This document shows, piece by piece, positions 57,099-64,000 of a DNA stretch of 64,000 nucleotides. The stretch covers positions 14,121,501-14,185,500 of the forward strand of contig NC_085131.1 in NCBI RefSeq assembly GCF_030269925.1, in the 5' to 3' direction. Position 1 is the stretch's first letter. Each line of letters begins with the position of its first letter. This DNA is from Bombyx mori (lineage: Eukaryota; Arthropoda; Insecta; Lepidoptera; Bombycidae). Below the pieces are notes generated by a model that saw only the letters and a program-made list of their open reading frames with translations, was not told the origin of the DNA and made no database searches. The position numbers were made by a program, and so were the translations under genes.

Positions 57099-57349
57099 AG
57101 TGGTGGTAGGACCTCTTGTGAGTCCACACGGGTAGGTACCACCGCCCTGCCTATTTCTGCCGTGAAGCAGTAATGCGTTTCGGTCTGAAGGGTAGGGCAG
57201 CCGTTGTAACTATATTAAGACCTTAAAACTGATATCTCAAGGTGAGTGGCGCATTTACGTCGTAGATGTCTATGGGATCTAATAATCACTTAACACCAGG
57301 TGGGCTGTGAGCTCGTCCACCCATCTTAGCAATAAAAAATAAATAAAAA
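57099..57349 (+). mobile_element. Bm1: Bm1-type SINE, headless
   Basis: From AGTGGTGGTAGGACC to CTTAGCAATAAAAAATAAAT. Confidence 0.9.
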
Positions 57350-57362
57350 TGAACCGCTTTTT

Positions 57363-57506
57363 TTAACAATGCATGCAGTCGGTACCCGTGATTGTGTTAC
57401 CGCTTAGTGTGAGATCAATGTATATGTTACCTGGAATGTTTTGTGCTGATGTATTACATGTTGGTAGCCAATAAATAAAATAACATAAAAGAAACAATCG
57501 AATCAT
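57363..57506 (-). CDS. candidate signal-peptide exon, 47 codons
   Basis: The ATG at 57506-57504 gives MIRLFLLCYFIYWLPTCNTS, a signal-peptide-like N-terminus, then QNIPGNIYIDLTLSGNTIT. The frame stops at 57363. A weak donor-like GGTACCG lies near its end. It directly adjoins a Bm1 tail, so the insertion may have landed next to or in a gene. Function is not recognised. Confidence 0.25.
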   Translation of the reverse strand: MIRLFLLCYFIYWLPTCNTSAQNIPGNIYIDLTLSGNTITGTDCMHC

Positions 57507-57566
57507 AGACCTCAATTCAAGATGAGATCTACAGCTATAGATAAGAGCAACAATTGACAAGTACAA

Positions 57567-58744
57567 TATTCAAAAAGATTATTACAAAAACAGTGATCAA
57601 AGTAGAATTTCAATTAAATTCTTTTAATAAGTTTACTTAAGCAGTTCGTGGCACGTGTAACTTCGTAGTACGAATTCGCGAAGAATAATGAATAAATTAC
57701 TTTTCAAGAGGGAAGACGGCAAGTTTTGTCCTCGAATAAATAAATATTTGGGAGGGAAGCGATGACTTTCCCACGATCCCTCTAGAACTCTTGTTATGCT
57801 TTAATCTTATCAATAATGCCTTATTTGACATTGAAAACATATTTATTTCCGTTAAGAAATGGTATGATGATCAAGTAAAACACTTACAGACATATTTCTA
57901 ATGGATTCTTGTATCAAAATTGATTTCATTGTAGCTTAATAATTCCAGATTAGATAAAAAAATCTTAATCACTAACATATTATTATTTTCTTTTTAATAA
58001 TAATCGACTCTTACGATAATTACACGATACGGATAATCGGGACGTTGCAGCTTATAAACTATGGTACCCGATATCGTGTCGGATGGATAGTGGAATTTTA
58101 TTTTTTAATAGTCTTAAACCTTATTAAAATAGTGAAAGCAAGGACGACAAAATTCATGATAATTATGTAAACAAATTTTCGAACGTACTACATACGCGCA
58201 ATTTATATTTTTTTCATATAAATTGTAAAGGTTGACTTCCATTGCGGTGCTTCTTTCTGGGAGACGAACATTTTTGAATTAATTCTCGGTAATATATATA
58301 GATATTAACACGAACTGCTAGTCATGAACGGTGATACGGTAATGAGTAATTTCAGTTGGTATTCAAAATTCAAATGTTTTCATTCAATAAGGCCTTCGGG
58401 GCATTTTTAGTTTGAATGATATTTGATATGACTTTACTATCAATTCCGGATACCGTTCTTGCTCTTTTACCAATATTTTATATAAGTATAATTCACGAAA
58501 ATTACAAAACATTATGAAATTAATACTAGAGATGAGTTCCGACTAGGGTTGCCGAGGGCTGGCCAAAAATATGTTCATACTCGAGTTACATATTACTAAG
58601 ATACATCAGCCTATAGACATCATAGCATTTATTTCAACACTGGCTATTTCTGTCGCGATGCAACCATGTTATGTACCACATTAAACACGGTGGGACAGCA
58701 GTAGTAGAATACAAATGTAGCTTCGAGGTGGCGGCATTCATTTT
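57567..58744. other. 1.2 kb AT-rich spacer
   Basis: No repeat or supported ORF is recognised. Confidence 0.3.
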
Positions 58745-59030
58745 GTGTTGTCTATCAAATGAAATCAAAATCCAATCAAAAAAAAAATTATTCAACATAT
58801 ATGAAAGTACATACTTGTTGAACGTCAAAAAGAACTACCGCCAATTCACAAAAACTAGCCTCCGTCCTGAGAAGAACTGGCAAGAAACTCAGCGGGCATG
58901 TCTTTTTTTTTTAATATTATATTTTTTTATTTTAAAAATTCGTTTTTTTTTAAATATTCTTTTTTAATAATGAGTATTATAACGTAACAATTATTGCAAT
59001 ATTGAAATGCCCGGAGCGAGCAACTCATTC
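58745..59030 (-). mobile_element. CR1-group LINE, 3' UTR only
   Basis: The reverse complement matches 38870-39149 (GTTGCTCGCTCC, CATGCCCGCTGAGTTTCTTG, TTGACGTTCAACAAGTATGT). It has a degenerate TGATTT tail at 58757-58780. Confidence 0.85.
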
Positions 59031-59052
59031 CTGCTATAGCTGGTGGTTTTTT

Positions 59053-59314
59053 ACTGGTGGTAGGACCTCTTGTGAGTCCGCGCGGGTGGGTACCACCACC
59101 CTGCCTATTTCTGCCGTGAAGCAGTAATGCGTTTCGGTTTGAAGGGTGGGGCAGCCGTCGTTACTATAAATGAGACTTTAGAACTTGTATCTCAAGGTGG
59201 GTGGCGCATTTACGTTGTAGATGTCTATGGGCTATAGTAACCACTTAACACCAGGTGGGCTGTGAGCTCGTGCACCCATCTAAGCAATAAATAAATAAAT
59301 AAAAAAATAAAAAA
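59053..59314 (+). mobile_element. Bm1: Bm1-type SINE, headless
   Basis: From ACTGGTGGTAGGACC to an (AAAT)n-like A-rich tail. Confidence 0.9.
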
Positions 59315-59359
59315 GCTGCACATATCATTGCCGCGTGAATGTGCGACTTACTTTAAGGT

Positions 59360-59740
59360 TCAAGCTCCGCAATAACGTTTACGTTTACGGCATTTACGTA
59401 AGCGGTACTCGGTATGACGCATACGTTGATACAACGTGAATATAAAACGAGACAAGTATAAAAAAGATGATCGAAACCCCTTTCTGTTTAGGTCGCCGTG
59501 ATTTAGCGTTTTACCGAGCCGCTCTGTGTTGTAAGCAGGGTACTGTTTTTGAATTTTATTTTTAGGTATTGCATAGCTTTTATCGCGGGCTTTGAGCGCG
59601 GCGACCGAATCAAGAAATTTCGTAACGAAAATAAAACCTAACACCCCCTCTCCGTCTACCATGTAGCTCGCTTTCAACACATTTACACGTTGCGCTTGTG
59701 TAGTGTTTGTGAACGGGACAAGTTTAAAGAAATTCTAAAA
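59360..59740 (-). CDS. unassigned protein-like ORF, about 127 codons, cut by a LINE
   Basis: The frame is open from the LINE boundary near 59740 to the stop at 59360. It has no certain start. It contains LVPFTNTTQAQRVNVLKAS, VDGEGVLGFIFVTKFLDS and a strongly basic C-terminal tail RLRKCRKRKRYCGA. Local GC is higher than in the flanks. No repeat explains it. It may be the 3' part of a gene (host or endogenous viral) disrupted by the CR1-group insertion at 59724-60364. The family is not recognised. Confidence 0.35.
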
Positions 59741-60364
59741 AATTGAAAAAAAATCTAACTTTAGCGTCACAATACATTTTTGAAAATTTATTGTACGTGC
59801 GTAAAAACATTGTAGAATTCCCCAGAGTCTGCGATTTGCACAATGTGAACACTAGGAACAAACATAGGCTTGCGTTGCCGGCGGCTCGAATTAAGAAAAT
59901 AAGCAACTCTTTCAGGGGGCTGGGTGTACAACTTTTCAACAAGATCCCACAAAACGTTCAACTACTACCTGTTCATAGATTTAAGAAAACTGTCATGGAA
60001 CGTTTGTGCAACAAGGCATATTATAAAGTTAAGGATTTTTTACTAGATGGCACTACGTGGGAATGAGGTGTTCGCTCCTGGCCTTTTCATTTTTCATTAT
60101 TATTATTATTTATTTGAATTGTATTTTTTTGACTTGTTTTTTCGTATAATGTAAATATGTTTTCTTATTTAAAAAAAAAAAGAAAATATTTGATAAAATC
60201 CAAAAAAAAAAAAGCCCGCTGAGTTTGTTTCGCCGGTTCTTCTTAGAACTGTGGCTTTTTTTGGAACCGGTGGTAGAGTTAACATTTTCTTTTGAATTTT
60301 GACATTCAACAAGTGTGTTTTTGGTGACATCCAAGTTGAAATAAATGATTTTGAATTTGAATTG
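59724..60364 (+). mobile_element. CR1-group LINE, 5'-truncated copy
   Basis: The C-terminal ~100 codons (59755-60066: SQYIFENLLYVRKNIVEFPR to KAYYKVKDFLLDGTTWE) match the end of the element at 36791, at roughly 60% identity by eye. A diverged 3' UTR and a TTTGAATTTGAATTG tail follow. It is a different subfamily member. Confidence 0.85.
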
Positions 60365-60426
60365 AAAATACACACATACTTTATACTTGTCGAAATAAAA
60401 ACTATTTACACTAGTTAGATTCTAGA

Positions 60427-60607
60427 TACCACGTACTGGCAAACGCAATGTGGGACGGCCACCTATCAGATGGACCGACGACCTGGTGAAAATTGCTGGG
60501 TCACGTTGGATGCAGGGGGCAACGGACCGGCCGCACTGGACATCAGTTAGAGGGGCCTATGTTCAGCAGTGAACAGTAGACAGGCTGAGATGATGATAAT
60601 GATGATG
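60427..60607 (+). mobile_element. RTE-type LINE 3' end with 10-bp target duplication
   Basis: The plus strand reads RWTDDLVKIAGSRWMQGATD and RGAYVQQ-stop, then a GATGATGATAATGATGATGA tail. AGATTCTAGA occurs at 60417-60426 and 60608-60617. Confidence 0.9.
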
Positions 60608-60712
60608 AGATTCTAGAGCAGCATTCAGTAGGGATTCTGGCAAATTTTCACTTAAGTCGTGCAATAGAAATAAAACTGGAAATAATTTCAAAAATAACTG
60701 CCACACGGACAC

Positions 60713-60830
60713 GCTCCATGCTGCCTTTTTCTGACGTGAAGCAGGAACTTTTTGGCTTGAAGAGCTTTTGGGCTTGAAGAGAAGGAAAGTTATACTTTAC
60801 AATTGTAACTAAAACCTCATATCTCTGGCT
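60713..60830 (+). mobile_element. Bm1: diverged Bm1-type SINE fragment
   Basis: ATGCTGCCTTTTTCTGACGTGAAGCAGGAA and ACTAAAACCTCATATCTC follow the Bm1 order; tail missing. Confidence 0.55.
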
Positions 60831-60888
60831 CCGATAACAATTCAAAGCTATATACAACACGCGCATGACTCACCTTTTTAAAAAAAAA

Positions 60889-61190
60889 ATTATTGCTTAG
60901 ATGGGTTGTCGAGCTCACAGCCCACCTGTTATTAAGTGGTTCCCGGAGCTCATAGACATCTACAATGTAAATGCTGCCACTCACTTAAGTCTCAGTATAG
61001 TAACAACGGCTGGCAGAAACAAGCAGGGCGGTGGTACTACCTGTGCGAACTCAAAAGAGGTCTTACAACCTTTCGATAAATTAAAAAATACTTTTAAACA
61101 AAACTAAAATAATACCGGTACTGATTTGAACCTGTAACCTCTCGCATAAAATACGCTATCCACAACGCCGGCCTCCTAGCTCGTTAATAT
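60889..61190 (-). mobile_element. Bm1: Bm1-related SINE with a tRNA-like head
   Basis: The tail and a shortened body (60889-61070) are followed by an unrelated linker. On the minus strand a tRNA-like head is seen with B-box-like AGGTTCAAATCAG at about 61115-61130. Confidence 0.65.
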
Positions 61191-61227
61191 AAATCGAAAT
61201 ACTACATTTATCAGTTCAGAATTATTT

Positions 61228-61530
61228 TCAGATATAAATAAATACATAACCACATACTGAACTAACAAATTCATAGTACGCGTCGTTCCCAAGCGAGACA
61301 ATAACACACTGATTATTGAGCCATAAGAATTTGAGCTCTACGTCAAAACGATACGGGTGAATTTCCTGTGTCGTTTTATCTTCAATATTGAGTATGGAAC
61401 GTGGATAGCCAATATTCCGTGATTTATCAGAAGTGCCGCGTTGAATGGAAAACAGTGAAATACTCAAGAGTACAAAAATAAATAAATAATACCCAGAAAT
61501 AAAATGAGGAAAGGTATAATATTATTTTGT
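61228..61530 (-). CDS. unassigned ORF with N-terminal membrane segment (frameshifted)
   Basis: An ATG near 61530 starts MEQNNIIPFLILFLGIIYLF, a single hydrophobic anchor, and that frame stops after 23 codons. The overlapping frame stays open and continues GTSDKSRNIGYPRSILNIED and FDVELKFLWLNNQC to a stop at 61228. A GTATGT donor-like site near the end offers an intron reading. It could be a membrane-anchored protein with a one-base lesion, or chance. The family is not recognised. Confidence 0.3.
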
Positions 61531-61596
61531 TCCATTAACGCACGTTGCTATGGTGGAGATTGGATAGGCACGACTCAAATTATATTCTAACCTTTT

Positions 61597-61800
61597 TCAA
61601 ACGCTATACGGGTCTTTGATATACGATATAATGTTAAAAATCTTTAAAATAAGATTTTTGAAAGCGATAGCTTCCTTAGTACCGTTTTGCTTTGAGACTC
61701 GATGAAATTCAAATAAAGTCCTAATATTATGACGACAAAGAATCATGACATACAAATTATTTTTTCTGTCAAGAACTATTTTTAATAAGCACAAAAACAC
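61597..61800 (-). CDS. unassigned protein-like ORF, 67 codons
   Basis: The frame starts GTG/ATG-poor (VFLCLLKIVLDRKNNLYVM) and continues RVSKQNGTKEAIAFKNL. It begins 13 bases after the stop of the next ORF upstream. The gap contains TTAAG and ATAAG. No family is recognised. Confidence 0.2.
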   Translation of the reverse strand: MFLCLLKIVLDRKNNLYVMILCRHNIRTLFEFHRVSKQNGTKEAIAFKNLILKIFNIISYIKDPYSV

Positions 61801-61812
61801 GTTCTTATATAC

Positions 61813-62022
61813 TTAACTATAAGTGTATAGCACCCCTTTAATAATATGAACGAGGCTACTTTGAGACATACTTTGCCGTATAACACGCTTAGCATAAAAA
61901 ATATTACCATCGTAAATTTTTCCACGAACCATGACTTCGAACAAAGAGAGCGTCGGTTTTAAGTTACTAGACTTTGAGAGATGATCATTAGACGCGCCGT
62001 GCCATGCGCCCTCATTAGCCAT
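61813..62022 (-). CDS. unassigned protein-like ORF, 69 codons
   Basis: The ATG at 62022 opens MANEGAWHGASNDHLSKSSN and continues MVRGKIYDGNIFYAKRVIRQ. It stops at 61813. Composition is soluble-protein-like. No repeat overlaps it. Confidence 0.3.
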   Translation of the reverse strand: MANEGAWHGASNDHLSKSSNLKPTLSLFEVMVRGKIYDGNIFYAKRVIRQSMSQSSLVHIIKGVLYTYS

Positions 62023-62054
62023 ACACTCGACACTGAAACACGGCACTTGTCAAA

Positions 62055-62240
62055 CTATGCAAGAAAATAATATACAGCGAATACTAATGAAAGTAAAAAT
62101 TGGTTAATTTTAATATTTTCTCTTGAAATATTGTTTTGTTTGAGGTCCATAAACAGAAAACGTAAATTACGCTGCCCATCATAAGACAATTGCATTGGAT
62201 ATTCCATCATTAAGACTGAAACAGGCAGAGTACTATTCAC
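62055..62240 (-). CDS. unassigned protein-like ORF, ~61 codons
   Basis: The frame reads VNSTLPVSVLMMEYPMQLSY and LRFLFMDLKQNNISRENI, then a hydrophobic end. A pyrimidine-rich TTTTCTTGCATAG at its end looks like a splice acceptor for the next ORF, which leaves an exon reading possible. Confidence 0.25.
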   Translation of the reverse strand: MNSTLPVSVLMMEYPMQLSYDGQRNLRFLFMDLKQNNISRENIKINQFLLSLVFAVYYFLA

Positions 62241-62486
62241 TTTCTTATACTACCACCGTTACTTACACAATTTCTTGAAAATCGCCTCATCCTCGCCCTC
62301 TCATCACTACTAGAACAGTACTCAAACATTACATCTAATTTTCCATCTAGTAATATATTATGTTGACGTTGCTGCAACCGTGTCAAAAACTAATTCGATT
62401 ACGAAATGTTTATGTTTCATTCTGATGCTTTGAACTTAATGGGTTTGACATATGGTCCAAAATCTACCGAAATTTGAGCACTGCTG

Positions 62487-62488
<2 letters not shown>
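62241..62488 (-). other. short overlapping frames upstream of the ORF group
   Basis: A frame ending SVDFGPYVKPIKFKASE stops at about 62404, with its TGA overlapping an ATG (ATGA) that opens a 20-codon frame MKHKHFVIELVFDT. A third frame reads LLDGKLDVMFEYCSSSDERA. An ATTAAG lies 17 bases before that ATG. These look like tightly packed or frameshifted coding remnants. Confidence 0.25.
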
Positions 62489-62578
<90 letters not shown>

Positions 62579-63190
62579 TGCCCTTGTAGGCAGACGAGCA
62601 CACGGCCCACCTGATGGTGAGTGGTTACCGTCGCCCATGGACTTCAGCAATGCCAGGGGCAGAGCCAAGCCGCTGCCTACCGCTTAATACTCTCCACAAG
62701 CCTCGTTTGAAGAAGGACATGTCATAGCGCTCAGGAAACACCGTGGAGGGGAGCTCATTCCATAGCCGGATGGTACGTGGCAAAAAAGATCTCTGGAAAC
62801 GCACTGTGGATGACCGCAGTGGCTCCAGGTAGTATGGATGAACTCTACTCCGGTGGCGGGCGGTGCGATGGTAAAAACGAGATGCCGGTATCATCTCGAA
62901 CAATTCCTCAGAGCACTCCCCATGGAACATACGGTACAAAATACAGAGGGAACCGAAGTCCCTCCGCAGACCCATTCTCGCCTCTTTTGTTTATTTTTTT
63001 CCGGCAAGAGGCTAAACCTTATAACTCCACGGTGTTCACACCAAAAGGGCGTGCGAAGTATGCGGGACTTGACGGTCTGCAGATGTTGAGAGAAGACCGC
63101 GGGCTCTACCCACTCTTCTTGCGCTCTGTCATCCGACGTCCCATATCCATCCAGGGTGAGTACCGGGCAGAGTAAGAGGGCGACTAGCAC
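62489..63190 (-). mobile_element. LINE family D with 88-bp poly(T) (A-tail)
   Basis: The T-run at 62489-62576 is the A-tail of a minus-strand D element. The 3' UTR is followed by the coding end at 62625-62975 (CILYRMFHGECSEELFEMIP, PLRSSTVRFQRSFLPRTIRL, MSFFKRGLWRVLSGRQRLGS), the conserved LINE C-terminus. A further ~200 bp upstream is colinear with other D sequence. Confidence 0.85.
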
Positions 63191-63560
63191 TACAACCAGA
63201 CTCGCGACGCCACCCCTAGGATGCCCAACCGACGGGTCATCGAGGCAATAGTCGACGATTCTATGTCGACCGTCTCGGTACGCCAGGCTGTCTGGCTACC
63301 CCAAGCGGTGCCTCTTGTGTCCCAGAAAACTCTGCTGTACCAAAACCAGCCTGCCAGGTCGGAACGCGATACACCGCCAACCGGTTGCTCTTACACATAG
63401 AACTGCTTCAATGCAGTGCGTTATGACGCTCGATGCTGACGCAATAAGCTCTCCTTCACTCGTTCTTCCGTCTCCTTCTGCGAGGTAGTGGACTCAAAGA
63501 AGTTGAGTATCGCCCTCCATGACTAATTATTTCGGTTTAAATGATTCCTACCATTTGCCA
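63191..63560. other. GC-rich unassigned stretch
   Basis: Composition resembles LINE coding or UTR sequence and may be more of the D element or an older insertion. No motif is recognised. Confidence 0.3.
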
Positions 63561-63704
63561 TTTGGCAGCCGTTGCATTATAAAACTGAGATATCAATGTC
63601 TCAAGTTCTCAAGGTCTCATATCTCAAAGCGCATGGCGGTAACCACTTAACACCAGCCGTTAGCTAGTGCACCCATCTAAGCAATAAAAACAAATTAAAA
63701 AAAA
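63561..63704 (+). mobile_element. Bm1: diverged Bm1-type SINE, 3' half
   Basis: TTTGGCAGCCGTTGCAT to CACCCATCTAAGCAATAAAA with deletions. Confidence 0.7.
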
Positions 63705-64000
63705 GAAGTATGATCATAAAAAGAGTTAAGAGATATTCTTGGTGTCTGAAACTGCCATACTTAAAATGTTTCAAAAATCATTTTTGTTCCAAACCTTTGA
63801 CTTGGTTAGGAACTGACCTTCGTGGTGTTTCTCGAGTGCTTTGACAAGGCTCACTTCAATCAAGGCTTAACCAAAGTTTCTGGCCTGAACTTATCGTAAC
63901 TTTGAAGCTCTTTGACCTATTGTCAGAGAGACCCCATTATTAAAATTTGATTAATTCGTAGTGGATTATATCGTATTTAAGTTATATATTATAATGCATC
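63705..64000. other. AT-rich spacer to the window end
   Basis: A D-like scrap (GTGTTTCTCGAGTGCTTTGAC near 63825) is visible; nothing else. Confidence 0.3.

Noticed and set aside
58671..58967. 98-codon plus-strand ORF
   Set aside because: It lies on the antisense of a CR1-group LINE 3' UTR.
62417..62668. Lysine-homopolymer ORF
   Set aside because: It is the translation of the 88-base poly(T) tract and LINE tail.
1..64000. CRISPR array, bacterial operon or prophage structure
   Set aside because: No regularly spaced direct repeats; all repeats are eukaryotic SINE/LINE types with A-tails and target duplications.

Overview
The window reads as silkworm-type (Bombyx, Lepidoptera) nuclear DNA from a gene-poor, repeat-packed region. 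The main reason is roughly thirty copies of one short interspersed repeat that I recognise as the Bombyx SINE Bm1. They sit with jockey-, R1-, CR1- and RTE-type LINE fragments and with AT-rich filler typical of lepidopteran intergenic DNA. No complete host gene is visible. Family names come from recognition, not from a search.

Layout. 1-3.6 kb: two jockey-like LINEs on the minus strand. One is a 5'-complete element with ORF1, the start of ORF2 and an internal promoter; a second LINE appears to interrupt it. 3.6-18 kb: AT-rich DNA with Bm1 copies, RTE tails, Helitron-like repeats and one candidate host first exon near 16.6-16.7 kb (minus). 18.4-19.6 kb: two copies of one unclassified transposon-like element, one carrying the first 97 nt of a U1 snRNA. 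19.8-20.7 kb: a three-layer nest (AT-rich repeat, Bm1 inside it, poly(A) fragment inside the Bm1), with target duplications at both inner levels. 20.7-33 kb: mostly Bm1 copies and LINE tails. 33.2-34.8 kb: an R1-clade LINE 3' half inserted, with a 10-bp duplication, in a telomere-like CCTAACATAAG repeat that lies inside a jockey-like remnant. 36.7-39.3 kb: a 2.4-kb CR1-group LINE with an almost intact reverse transcriptase, inserted in a Bm1 copy. 40-56 kb: decayed RTE, R1, CR1/jockey fragments and a jockey 3' end with an 8-bp duplication. 57-64 kb: more SINEs and LINE tails mixed with short, protein-like minus-strand ORFs that match none of the repeats. 62.5 kb: an 88-bp poly(T) at a LINE tail.

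How the parts relate. The LINE family here called D (tails at 15.0, 17.5, 30.1, 31.5, 35.4, 44.4, 48.2, 54.0 and 62.6 kb) shares its 3' end with Bm1. This is the arrangement expected if a D-type reverse transcriptase mobilises Bm1 RNA. Target-site duplications at several insertions let the order of events be read directly.

Most interesting leads: the U1-carrying element, the D/Bm1 shared tail, the R1 insertion in the telomere-like repeat, the Inr+DPE promoter of the first LINE, and the unexplained minus-strand ORF groups at 53.5-54.4 and 59.3-62.5 kb.
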